Assembly: GCA_002914805.1 (NCBI GenBank)
Contig: JXTB01000230.1
Span: forward strand, 222,703-286,702
Reading direction: 5' to 3'
Source of the DNA: Parasponia andersonii
Lineage: Eukaryota > Streptophyta > Magnoliopsida > Rosales > Cannabaceae
DNA: 64,000 nucleotides
Shown: positions 13,444 through 24,518 of the stretch, piece after piece
Layout of the letters: each line of letters starts with the position of its first letter
How positions within the stretch are numbered: the stretch's first letter is position 1
Position numbers and translations under genes: made by a program
The notes under the pieces: model-generated
What the model was told of the DNA's origin: nothing
Database searches by the model: none
Seen by the model: only the letters and a program-made list of their open reading frames with translations

Positions 13444-14340
13444 TGAAAAATATCAACCTCAATCAAAAATCTCGAATGATAAGTTAAAATTTTTTGACTA
13501 CATTTGAAAATTTTACATATATACTATTGAATATGGTCGACAGTCATCTTGGCACTATGTCATTCATCTTAGTCTTTTAATATATTCAAAAATTTTAAAC
13601 TAGGTCGACTAGTTAGGAGTTATTTTAAAATACTAAATTTTTCATTAAATAAAAGTCATAATTTGTAAATAATTTGTAATTTGTCCGTTTTTACATCATG
13701 TTTGAAAGATGGTAAAAATTGATAATGTCCCATATTAGCTGGTTACATATGTTTAGGAATATTTATTAAGCTAGTTAATTATATGTAAAAATAAAAGGGG
13801 TATTACTACACATCCTCCAATAGACATAGCCCCTACCACATCAGTTTTACTACACGGCCAGCAAGGTAGGGATCCCATCATTTCTCATTAGTTTTCAACG
13901 GACAAGAAAATACCAACTATGTTCATATCGCGTGTTCAAACAAATGTTTTTAAGTGCTATAAATTATCTCGTCAGTTAATATTATGGCTTAGAATAGCCC
14001 TCTCATGACCTTATTTCTACTACGTAAATACACAACTCCAGCCCCTCTGATAATGCTGCACCATTTATTTTCGATCATTTTACGGTAATTTTTACCATTC
14101 GTTCTTCAGTTTCTTTAAAATTTGACAACGCATAGATTCTTATACATTTTTAAGCATTTATTATCGTAAAATTAGTACTAGATTAGGTTTATTTGAGTTT
14201 ATGAGTTTGGAGACCTAAATTCAAGTTATTCGGCATTATTCAAACTACATTGGGATATGTAATATCGATACTTCCCAGTTCTATTATCCCAATTTAGTAA
14301 AATTTTCACATTTACATATTTTTCTGTTCAATTTTTAGTT

Positions 14341-14482
14341 AAAATTTATGTTCAGATTTAGACAAATTTTAATACATTGTCAATATTGTGCCTAATAAAG
14401 AACTTTTAGCTAGAATTTAGGTTTAGATTTAGACAAATTTTAATAAATTATCAATTTTGTGCCTAATAAAGAACTTCAACTC
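14341..14482. repeat. Tandem duplication, 71-bp unit x2
   Basis: Both units contain AGATTTAGACAAATTTTAAT followed by GCCTAATAAAGAACTT; several substitutions separate them. Confidence 0.88.
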
Positions 14483-15026
14483 AAATTATTGGTATTTTAC
14501 TACATTAACATTGTTCATACTAGTTTGGTTTGGTTGTTTATTTGTTAAAAACTTTACTGTACTTATATATGTATTATCAATTTTTAGTGGAATTTAGTTT
14601 TGAAAATATGTTAAGTTTTATGAAAATATATACTTTGTGTGTTTTATATATTAATCTATTTTTTTTTTCAGTCTACATTGGTTTTAGTTGTTTTGGAGTT
14701 GATTTGCTTGTAGAACATTGCAAACTAATTGAGGTATGTCCAACAAGTTTCCTTACTTTGGCTAATTCTTTTTCTAAGTATGTTAAGAAAAGCTTGATAA
14801 ATTAGCGGAGATAGGTCTGAAAAATTGTATGCTATGACGATCTAATTAAGTACAAAATATTGTGTGTTTATTTATATATATATTACTTTGTATATATCTA
14901 TAATTGGGATTTCTCTAGAAATAAGGACGACTCAATTCAAATTTTTATTCGAAAATTGCAATTTCATTAATTTTATCAGTCCTGGTAGAAATAATTATTT
15001 AGTTTATTTATTTTCTTTGTGTTAAG

Positions 15027-15560
15027 ATGGATAGAGAATAGATGTGGATAAATTATCAACTGAATATAGGAAAGGAGTTGAGGACTTTTTAGAATTTATT
15101 TAGTTTGAATAATGCCACAAACTCCAATAACACCGCACGTGTTAAGTGTAGGAATCTCCAAGATGAGTATTAGTAAAATAAAATAACATTTGTTTTTAAA
15201 TGTGATTGATCCAAGTTATAAATCAAGTGTGGATTAAGCTTGGTAAATAAGTTCTATTGATAAGAATTCTTTTTATAATACGTAGATTATGAGGATAATC
15301 TTCATGAAATGATTGATGACACATAAAATGAATTAAATATAGATCACCTAAAGTTTTAACCTCTACCTAATAATTTTGAGAAAACAACTTATCCAAATTA
15401 TACTAGATTCACTGTCAGCATTATTAGAACGTATAATTTGAAAGTAAGACATAGATAGAGTTCAGATTTATTTGCTTCATTAGGAGAATTATTACATAAA
15501 GATAATGATATGTCATCTTCATTTTATGAGGGAGAAAGATCTTATATTTTTTAGTTTTTC
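15027..15560 (+). pseudogene. Decayed CACTA transposase N-terminus (transposase-associated domain)
   Basis: Starting at the ATG at 15027 (M-D-R-E-stop), pieces in different frames read LSTEYRKGVEDFLEF, then NATNSNNTARVKCRNLQ. This is the start of the zinc-binding transposase-associated domain found at the N-terminus of plant CACTA transposases. Further on, MIDDT and later SSDLFASLGELLHKDNDM then SSSFYEGERS match the expected downstream order (a short leucine-rich segment before the catalytic part). The frame is broken by many stops and indels and the catalytic DDE region is absent. Identification rests on motif recognition by eye; a profile search would settle it. Confidence 0.6.
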
Positions 15561-15673
15561 AGAATGAGTTTCGTCAAAATAATGAGCTTCCATTGACAAC
15601 ACTGGGATTCACAGTAGTACATCATTTTAGTTTGATGTCTCTCAATATAATTTGTAATAAAGCGAAAGCATTG

Positions 15674-16022
15674 TGATGGAGATCACATCTATTTTCTGTA
15701 TTTATATTAGGTATAATTATAGAAATTAGATATTTAGCTATTTAATTATTTTATTAGGGTGTTATTTAAATTTTAAGTAACTAGTTTGATATTTCTCTTT
15801 TATGTTTGTTTCTACAAGATGTTTGTTTCCTAGTTTTGTCTAAGACTTTCTTTATAAATAAATTCTTTTATGTTCATATTTTTTAGACTTGATTAAAGAT
15901 ATACAACTATTTAGAAATTCTCTTTCATTTTTTTCTCTAAATTCTTCTCGTTTTCTTCCTAAATTCATCTTTTTCTCTTCTTTCTCTCGTCTCTTCTAAA
16001 TTTTTACTCTTGTTCTACATCA
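15674..16022 (+). repeat. 5' LTR of plus-strand gypsy element (349 bp)
   Basis: Starts TGATGGAGATCACA and ends CTACATCA. A TATA-like TTTATAAATAAA lies near 15850-15862. The last ~150 bases match the 3' LTR. The sequence just inside, TTTGGTGCGACAACC (16023-16037), is the probable primer site, but I do not recognise the matching tRNA. Confidence 0.85.
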
Positions 16023-16786
16023 TTTGGTGCGACAACCACGTTCAGTTTCGTTAGTATGTAGACGAAATCTCTCCAAATCCTTGCTTTTAGTTTTGAAATT
16101 TTAATTTTTTTTCCGTCCAAAAAAAAGCCAAAAAGAAAACTTGCTGTTTCCTTAACTTTGCCACAACAGGTTGCCCAACAAAAAAAAAAAACGAAAATTA
16201 AAAAAAAAAGTTTGTTATTGCGCCACCAATCTTCAAGTCTGCCTTTATTACAGGACTTTAAATTCTCAAGTTTGCTATCATATTGGGACTTACAACTATA
16301 CTTCATTAAAAGCCCGTTCTAATAAAACATATCCATAATCCCAGCCGCATATCCGCAGAGTTGATATCTCTTCTGTTAGTCACGAATACACTATCCTACA
16401 TCAACTCAAGAGATGCACAGCCTGCCATAAAAAAATTAGTATTTTGGAGTGCTTCTTATTGACAAAAATTGAGTAATATCTCTTCCACCTTGATTATTCT
16501 GCTTTTAGATTAGTTTGTTTGACTTTTTTTATTAAATTTGCAACGCATGTTAGTTTCCTACAAGAATAAAGTTTTCGTTTTTATTTTTCTCTAAAAAATT
16601 TTTACATATTAAAAAATAAAAAATAAGGTTTTATTATTATTTTTTTTTTAGGATTTTGCATCATCATGTAATTCTTTTCCTTAAATTTTCACTTTTATTG
16701 TGTGCATCTTTGCTTAATTTATTTTTCTCCTTAGTTAATACAATTCTAGACTTATCTCATCATCACTTTCTTTTTTTTTTTTCACT

Positions 16787-18330
16787 ATGCCTATTACTAT
16801 AAAACACCTTGAAAGCCTTGTTGAAAATGTTGAGAATTGTCAAGATCAACATGATAAAAGATTTGATAAAATAGAAAATACTCTTCAAGCTCTTACCGAT
16901 GCGGTTGCCAAATATAACACTAGAATGGACAATATGGATGAAGAAATTAGATAAATCAGTCGTAATACTGAAAAATGTTCATAGTCTGGTCCTACTTTTA
17001 TGTTGAATATCTCTCCGAAGTCTAATTCTCCCGCTCATTTAAAAGATACAAAATACCAACCTTCAGGCTTATTACTAACCCCAATTGGTCCCATTCACAT
17101 AGACACATCTAGCATTTCTTCTCTGATAATTGATGCCTATCTCGATATTTATAATGCTCCTAATCCTATTCCTCCATCTCATCCCACCCATTATCCGAGA
17201 CACATCAAACCTCAAGATAGACAACCTCAATATCAGCCTTATTATCAAGTACCCAGAAACACTTATGCTGACGATCTAGTTAGGAAAGTTAGGTTGGATG
17301 CTCCAGAGTTAGATGGTATGTTAGACCCCCTTATCTTTATAAGTCGGTTGGATTAGTTAGATGAATACTTGATTAGTATAGCATGATTGAGGCTCAGCGT
17401 ATTAGTATGGCTAGGATTAAGCTAATGGGTGATGCAAAGTATTTATGGAAAACTATTATTTGTGATATTAACCTTAAACATCGTCCTCTAATTTTAACTT
17501 AGAATGATGTTCTTAATACTAAATATGTATCACCTGCCAACTATGGCTAGCTCAGTTGGTTTAAGGCTTGAGTGATGTATATATAAATTTGGAGAGGTTA
17601 GGGGTTCAAGTCTTAGTAGTGTGTGCATTATTTTCTTTTAAATTTGTAGTAAGTGGTAGTCATTAGTTAAACCCTATTTTAAAAAAAAACGAAATACGTA
17701 CCACCTTACTACATGAATAAGTTGTTAGATCAATTCCTTACCCTTTAGCAAAACAACTCCGCAGTTAGTATATATACGTCCCAGTTTGAGTCCTTGAGGG
17801 TCCGATGTGAGGCTAATGAGACAGAGAGGGATCTTATTTCTAGGTTTGTCATTGGATTTAAGCCCGATTTTAAACATGAGGTTAGAGGTCATCCCCTATA
17901 TACTTTAGTTGACGCTTATCAGACAGCCTTAAAGTATGAAAAAGTACCTTAATTTTGACCCTAAGCGTACCACTTTTTAGCCCTCTAGTCATACTAGTAC
18001 CACCAAAATCATACTAAGTACTAAGTTTAGTTCTCTGGCCACCAATTCTAAGCCACCAATAGGGTCTACACCTAGTAACTCTTCCCCAGCTTTAGATAAG
18101 AATATATCACGAGTCTTCTCTAGCTTTCACCCTTATACGACTCAGATATAGTGTCATTATTATCATGCCAAAGGTCATATAGCTTCTTTTGTCTAAAATG
18201 TGCTTTAGTCCTTGACTGTAAGGATGATTCCTAACCTAAAGATGATAATGAGCTTTTGGTAATAGATCTTTTAGAGCCTAATTATGAGGATGATCCTTTT
18301 ATAGTGTATTAGGATGACTTTCTCAATGAT
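16787..18330 (+). pseudogene. Decayed gag of plus-strand gypsy element
   Basis: A start at 16787 gives MPITIKHLESLVENVEN followed by a probable coiled-coil stretch ending in a stop near 16953. A longer open stretch at 17000-17356 is rich in Pro and Tyr (PPSHPTHYPRH), ends with APELDGMLDPLIFISRLD, and continues past a stop into LDEYLI, typical of the start of the gypsy gag core. A SINE sits inside the gene at 17536-17691. Beyond it, LRVRCEANETERDLISRFVIG-like sequence marks the rest of gag around 17800-17900. No intact zinc knuckle was seen. Confidence 0.75.
17536..17691 (+). mobile_element. tRNA-derived SINE inserted in gypsy gag
   Basis: The 5' part carries Pol III promoter boxes: A box TGGCTAGCTCAGTTGG near 17544-17559 and B box GGTTCAAGTCT at 17603-17613. 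The 3' end runs into TTTTAAAAAAAAA. Flanking 15-bp imperfect direct repeats, AAATATGTATCACCT (17521-17535) and AAATACGTACCACCT (17692-17706), are the expected LINE-type target duplications. Both flanks continue the gag sequence, so the SINE arrived after the gypsy element. A true tRNA gene is excluded because the body does not fold as a full cloverleaf and lacks an acceptor stem. Confidence 0.85.
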
Positions 18331-18404
18331 AAGGAATACCTTTCTGCAATGCAGTATATTTTTTCCACTCCTAGTGATAGTGATTCATGGAAACGTACAA
18401 TATT

Positions 18405-21400
18405 TTTCATATTTTTGTTCTACGCAATAAGAAAATTTGTAAACTAGTCATAGATAGGGGTGGTTCCATAAACATAGTTTCTAAGACTACAGTTGATAGA
18501 TTTGGCCTTAGGATCAAAACACATCCTTGTCCATTTAAGATTTCTTAGGTAGATAAGACTTCTTTACCTATTAAAAATCATTGCCTCGTTACACTTAAGA
18601 TTGGATCATATTCTAAGGATATTTAGTGTGAGATTTTACCTATGTAAGTTTGTCATCTTTTGTTAGGTCGTCCTTGGTTGTATGATAATAATGTGAAATA
18701 TTGTGGTTATGCCAACACATATAGATTCACCTATAATAAGATAACCATTCTTTTGCAACCTGCAAAGCTTATCACTCGAGCCTGCCCGGTAGATAAATCA
18801 TCATCTCGCACACCTAAAAACTACTAGCTACATATCTTGTCTTGTAAGATTTTTGAAAAAGAAAGGACTGAGTGTGGATTTATATTTGTCTTCGTAGCTA
18901 CAGATAGCTTCACCATGACTTCTGAATCTTTAGATCATACTCTTAATATCTTTAGTCTGTTAGATGACTTTAAAAATACTCTCCTGTTAAGTTACCTGTT
19001 GAGTTACTACCTTTTACGAATATTCAATATGCTTTTGATTTAGTTCCAGGTTTCTAGCTATCCAACCTTCCTCATTATAGGATGAATCTTGTAGAAAGAG
19101 CTTAATTGAATTGGCAAATATAAGGTCTTTTAGAAAAAAAAGTGTTTTTTTCTATAGTCTTAGTCCTTGTGCTCTTCTTATCCTGTTAACTCTTAAGAAA
19201 GATGGACCTCGGAGAATGTGTATAGATAGTCGAGTCATTAATAAAATCACAATCAAGTATAGATTTCTTATTTCTAGACTTGAGGATATGTTAGATGAGT
19301 TAGCTAGTGCCCAATGGTTCTCTATGATTGATCTGTGTAGTGGCTACCATCATATTAGGATTCGCCTAGGTGATGAATGGAAAGCCTTTAAAACATAAGA
19401 TAGTGTTTGTAATTTATTAGTAATGCCTTTTGGAATGTCTAATGACCCTAGTATTTTTATAAGAGTTATGACATATGTCTTATATCCTTTTATAGGAAAG
19501 TTCTTTGTTGTATACTTTTATGATATTCTTATTTATAGTCGGACTAGAAATGACCATTTAGATCACATTCATAAGGTTCTGATGACTCTTCATGCTGAAA
19601 AACTATTTGCCAACCTCTAAAAGTGGTCATTCCTACAAAATTAGGTTTTGTTCTTAGGTTTCATTGTGCATGTTCAAGGTATTTCAACCAACCCTAACAA
19701 GGTTAAAGCTATTCGAGAGTGATGGACCCTAGCTGTACATAAAGCTTACCTTGACATTAAGCAGAAAATGATAGAGGCTCGTGTTCTTAGGCACCCTGAC
19801 TTTTCTAAAGTATTTGAAGTTGTATTTCCGATATAGGAATAAGAGGTGTTCTTAGTCAAGATGGTCACCCTGTTGCTTACTTTAGTGAGAAACTTAATGA
19901 GGCAAAATAATATTATTCCACTTATGATAATGAGTTTTATGCTACTGTCCAATCTCTTTGTCATTGGTGTTATTATCTATTGCCCGAAGAGTTTATCCTC
20001 TATTCTGACCATCAAGCCCTTCGTTACCTTCATTCGCAGAGTAAGTTGAGCTCTAGACATATTAAGTAGGTTAAGATTCTTTAAAATTATACTTTTGTTC
20101 TCAAACATCATGTCGGGATAGAAAATAAGGCCGTTGATGCTCTTAGTTGTATCACCACTATTATTCATTCTATGCATAATACTATGGTAGATTTTGAGCG
20201 TCTTAGGGATAAATAATCCGAGTATCTAGATTTGGAATCATTTATCAAGAAACTTTAGATAACGCTACTCCTAAATAAGTTAATTTTCTTATCAAGGATG
20301 GTTATCTTTTTAAAGGTATTAAGTTGAGTATTCCTCGTACTTTACTTTGAGATTTCTTGTATGGGAATTACATGCTAGAAGTTTAGTTGGACATTTTGGT
20401 AGGGATAAGACCAGTGCTTTGGTTGAGGATAGATTAGGCTGGCCTTCACTGAAACGAGATGTTACTTACATTATCTTCCAATGTCGCACTTGGTAGATAG
20501 GTAAAGCTAAAAAGTAAAACTTAGGTCTATACACACCTCTTCCTATGCTATATATACTTTAGCAAGATCTTAGTATGGCTTTGTTTCAGGATTGCCTAAA
20601 ATTGCCCAGGATTATTACTCAATTTTTGTTATTATAGATAGATTTGCTAAGATGGCTTACTTTATCTCTTGCTCTTTGATGTTTCACATATGGTTAAATT
20701 ATTCTTTTAAGAGATTGTTAAGTTACACGGCCTACCCACTTCTATAGTATATGATAGGAATGTTAAGTTTGTGAACTACTTTTGGAAAACTCTTTAGAAA
20801 TTATTTGGAACTACGTTGAAGTATTCTTCTGCTTTTCACTCTCAAACTGAAGTTGTTAACTATAGTTTAAATGATTTGCTTAGATGCTTGGTGGGAGAGA
20901 AGAATGAAAATTAGGATCTTATTTTGCCTCATGCTGAGTTTGCTTATAATAATTTTGTGAATAGATCGACTGGTAAGAGTCCTTTTGAGATTTTCTATGG
21001 TATTTTTCCTCATATTAACCCAATTCTTTTGCATACTGATTATTTCCTATTTGTTTTTGGCCAATCTTTTGCTAAGCATATACATGATTTGCATGCTGAG
21101 ATTAGACGATTTGTTTTAGTAATAATACCTATAAATTAGTTGTTGATGCACATCGTAGGCATAGAGAATTTAATAAAGGTGATTATGTGATGGTATGTCT
21201 TTATCCTAAACGTTATTCTAAAAATACTATTAAAAAGTTATATGCTTGAACAATTAGACCTTATCTTGTTTTTCGTAGGCTTGGATCTAATGCTTATTTA
21301 ATTGATTTGCTATCGAATATATCTATTAGTCTAGTTTTCAATGTGGCAGATTTGTTTTCTTACAGAGGTACATTTGAGCCTCCTGCTTTGCCTTCTTTTG

Positions 21401-21618
21401 TTTCTGCAGGCACATCTTTTATACCAGTTCTCTATGCTCTATCTACGCCTTTGGACTTGCCAGATTTTATATTCATTTTCTTGTTCGTTGGAAAGATCAT
21501 ACTTCGACCGATGACACTTGTCTTACTGAAGAAGAATTTCATTGTGTTGATCCTGATCTCTTGGATAATTTCTTGCATGTTACCTCATTAGAGTCAAGTT
21601 CTTTTCAACAGGGGGAAA
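18405..21618 (+). pseudogene. Decayed pol of plus-strand gypsy element
   Basis: Protease near 18440 reads KLVIDRGGSINIVSK, with Arg in the D-S/T-G triad. Reverse transcriptase runs 19111-19680: [49 protein letters not shown]. Its active site at 19513-19527 reads YFYDI, so the first catalytic Asp is Tyr. RNase H spans about 19770-20200. The integrase zinc region lies near 20400-20500 (GRDKTSALVEDRLGWPS) and its core at 20600-21150 (IIDRFAKMAYF, LPHAEFAYNNF at 20921). Stops, mostly TAG or TAA, interrupt every domain. Codons such as TAG where CAG or TGG is expected suggest decay by methylated-C deamination. Confidence 0.88.
21460..21618 (+). pseudogene. Chromodomain at the end of gypsy pol
   Basis: One frame reads YIHFLVRWKDHTSTDDTCLT followed by EEEFHCVDPDLLDNFL, the core strand-strand-helix of an integrase-linked chromodomain (W-K aromatic pair, then a D-P-D-L-L helix). 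It lies directly before the polypurine tract, as expected for a chromovirus. Confidence 0.75.
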
Positions 21619-21788
21619 TGATGGAGATCATTATTTTTTAGACTTAATTAATAATACACAACTATTTAGAAATCCTCTCTCTAAAATTCTTTATCCTCTT
21701 CTCTAAATTCTTCTTTTCTTTTTCCTAATTTCCTCTATTTCTTTTCTTTTTCTCATCTCTTCTAAATTTTCACTCTTATTTTATATCA
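21619..21788 (+). repeat. 3' LTR of plus-strand gypsy element, internally deleted (170 bp)
   Basis: Starts TGATGGAGATCAT and then jumps to TTATTTTTTAGACTTAAT, which aligns to about 15885 in the 5' LTR. About 180 bp, including the TATA-like region, are missing. The copy ends TATATCA at 21788. The preceding CAGGGGGAAA (21609-21618) is the polypurine tract. Confidence 0.82.
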
Positions 21789-22559
21789 TAGAGAACTAAG
21801 CCCTTTGAGAAAGCTAGAACTCATTGTGAGCCTCTACATATTTTTTAAACTTTAGGAATATTTTAGAGTCTTGATGTGAAATTGGATTAGTAGACTATAT
21901 ATGAAGCTAAATAAGTTATACATGTAAATGGGAGGCAAAATGAAGGCAGGAGAAAAGGGTTGTAGACAGAACATAAATGGCTTATATTTTCTTCGAGATA
22001 AATTATATAAAATAAACATTTTGAAAGTGATTTTGAGAAAAAGGCTTATATTTTAAAAATCTTTGTAAAATATATAGGCATTTTGCATGGTCCAAAATGG
22101 TATTGAGCGTGATTAAATGTTGTTAAGAAAGACTAAAGAAATTAAGAATATATATGCCTTTTACTAAAACATGCTTTCAAAAGATTCCTTAAAAAAAGAC
22201 TCTTTTGAAAATGAGCTCTAATAAAAGGCCTATATTTTTAATTTCTTTATGAAGTAGTTTTTCTCCACTATGTTCTCGTTCATGCCCGACATTCATGCTT
22301 GACATTATACTCAATACCATACTTGATCATGTAAAAAGATTACTTTACCGAGAGTTTTAGAAAATAGGTCTTTATGAAAGAGAAGTCCTAAATTCATTCT
22401 CTTTTTCACTATTTAGTTTAGTAAAATCTACGTATTAAGTAGTGAGATTGTATTAAGTAGTGAGATTGGAACGTAAAAAAGAGTAATTGTAGAAGTCTTT
22501 TTTATTAAAAGTCACTTTCAAAATGTCTATTTTGCATAATTTCTCTTACTAATATCGCT
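21789..22559. other. AT-rich intergenic DNA, no gene seen
   Basis: Contains a duplicated phrase GTATTAAGTAGTGAGATTG near 22431-22468 and otherwise nothing recognisable. Confidence 0.55.
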
Positions 22560-24513
22560 CCTGATCATTACTAAAAGTCACATTTATCCCCAAGCCACAA
22601 GGTGGAATAATTCGAGTCACTCCATGTAAAAGCTATAATTTGAGGTGTATAAAATGAAGGATTTGCCTTAATATCAAGAAGTAAAATACTAGCCATCAGG
22701 AACGTATTGGACATATTTTAATAGAGAAGAAAGTTTATAAAATGATGGTAATGGATTACGAACAAGTATCGTTGCCAATAGAAAGCCTTACTATTTACTA
22801 ACTTGCTCACAGCTCGTAACTCCAAAACAGGGAAACCTCACGAAAGGTTCTTCTAGAAACATCAAACATGTCTTCAGTCCAACATTCAACCTCATCCAAA
22901 TCAAAATCAGCCATCTTCGACGAGCATCGATGGTCACTCAAATTCGCCAATTGAAGAAGAACTTGAGGATGATAATGAAGTTGCCGTCTCAATTTTCAAT
23001 AGACCCAAAATCCTAATGACTAGTGCTCAGGGTTCCTACACCCCACAAGAGGTAGCCATTGGCCCTTACCATTATTGGCGTCCGGAGCTCTATGAAATGG
23101 AGAGGTACAAGCTAGTCTCAGCCAAAAGAACTCAGAAGCACCTCCAAAGCGGCCATAAATTTCAAGATCTCGTTAACCAGTTGACGAAGCATGTACTGAG
23201 GATTCGAACTTGTTACCACAAGTACCTAGACTTCAGTGGTGAAACGTTAGCTTGGATGATGGCCATAGATGCCTCAGTTTTGCTTGAGTTCATTCAAGTT
23301 TACCCCATCAAAGACGGTAAAGTCCTGTCTAGACTCTCCTCAAGGATGTCACATTTGGTTGACTACGCAGGGAGAAAGTTAGCGCACAACGCAATACTAA
23401 GAGACATGGTAATGCTGGAAAACAAAATCCCATTGTTCGTGTTGAGAAAGGTGTTAGAATTCCAATTTTCGTCTCTAGAAGCTGCCGACGACATGATGTT
23501 TGCGATGCTGGCGGGATTTTAAAAAGAGCTTTCTCCTTTCAAAATGGTGCAAGAAGGCGTGCCGGATATTAAAGTCTTGGAATGTGTTCACTTGTTGGAC
23601 TTCCTATACGACATGATCACACCAAAAATGGAACCTGAACGACCAGATGTGATTTTTGAAGTCATCGAGGAAAGTCAAGAAACTAAAGAAGGCGATAAAG
23701 AGGGATCTATTGGCAACTCAAATTCGGTAAAACAGCTTCTCACGGCTATCTGGAAGATGGTTTCGACACTAGATAAAGGTCCAATATGTCTCCTGAAAAG
23801 GGTACTTTTCTCTAGACCAGTTAAATTGATTTTAAAACTGCGTTGGACAGTCATATCCAACCTTCCCGGATTTAGAATCCTTAAAACGGAGTTGAGGACT
23901 TCTTTTTCAATGATGAAGGCAAAGAAGAAGGCAAACCAGAAGAAGAGAATTCTAATAACAAGCCAACATTGATTGAAGAGATCACTATTCCTTCTGTGAC
24001 CGAGCTCTCCAAATCCGGTGTCCATTTTTTCCCAACAAACGGTAACCTCTTAACTATCACTTTTGACGTTAAAACAGTTACTTTTAGACGTCAATGCTGA
24101 GGTCATAATAAGAAACTTAGTGGCCTATGAAGCAGCAAACGCATCTGAGCCGTTGGTTTTTACACGTTACACTGAGTTAATGAATGGGATTATTGATACT
24201 GAGGAGGATGTGAAGATACTTAGAGAAAGAGGTACTATTTTGAACCGTTTGAAGAGTGATGAAGAAGTGGCTAACTTGTGGAATGGTACGAGTAAGTCAA
24301 TTAGATTGACGAGAGTGCCCTTCTTGGATAAGGTGATTGAAGATGTGAACAAGTATCATAATGGGAGATGGAGGGTCAAATTTGGAAAGGTCATGAAGCT
24401 TTACGTGTTTGGTTCATGGCAGTTTCTCACTTTATTGGCTGCCATTTTGATGTTGCTTATGACGGCATTGGAAGCGTTTTGCTCAATTTATACTTGTGCT
24501 CAAATTTTCAACG

Positions 24514-24518
24514 TCGAC
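24514..24518. repeat. Target-site duplication TCGAC (left)
   Basis: Matches 26876-26880; the DUF247 frame reads through it. Confidence 0.93.

Larger units (their letters stand above)
12064..15620 (+). mobile_element. Remnant of an autonomous CACTA (En/Spm) transposon
   Basis: Two signals define it. At 12064 the sequence AAGCTACAAGAAATAAGACC resembles the CACTACAAGAAA terminal repeat common to plant CACTA elements, followed by a short hairpin-like repeat (GTGACAACAAAATCTTGTTGTC near 12125-12146). At 15027-15560 a decayed transposase-associated domain is recognisable. The sequence between is AT-rich with three tandem duplications and no other coding signal. The right end was not found; the element may have been cut when the gypsy element at 15674 arrived. 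The left boundary is tentative. Confidence 0.45.
15674..21788 (+). mobile_element. Short-LTR Ty3/gypsy chromovirus, decayed
   Basis: The element is bounded by related LTRs, both starting TGATGGAGATCA and ending in CA (15674-16022 and 21619-21788). It has a polypurine tract before the 3' LTR and gag, protease, RT, RNase H, integrase and chromodomain in gypsy order. Short LTRs with a chromodomain suggest the Reina-like branch, by inference. No clean target duplication is visible: the left flank ends CATTG and the right flank begins TAGAG. One end may therefore have been rearranged. Confidence 0.88.

Noticed and set aside
17544..17613. A possible tRNA gene (A and B boxes)
   Set aside because: No acceptor stem or full cloverleaf, an A-rich tail and ~15-bp flanking duplications instead identify a SINE.
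22807..22992. Minus-strand frame over the DUF247 pseudogene start, and similar shadows at 23675-24025, 60132-60470 and 60645-60830
   Set aside because: Antisense shadows of the DUF247 coding sequence; no independent homology.
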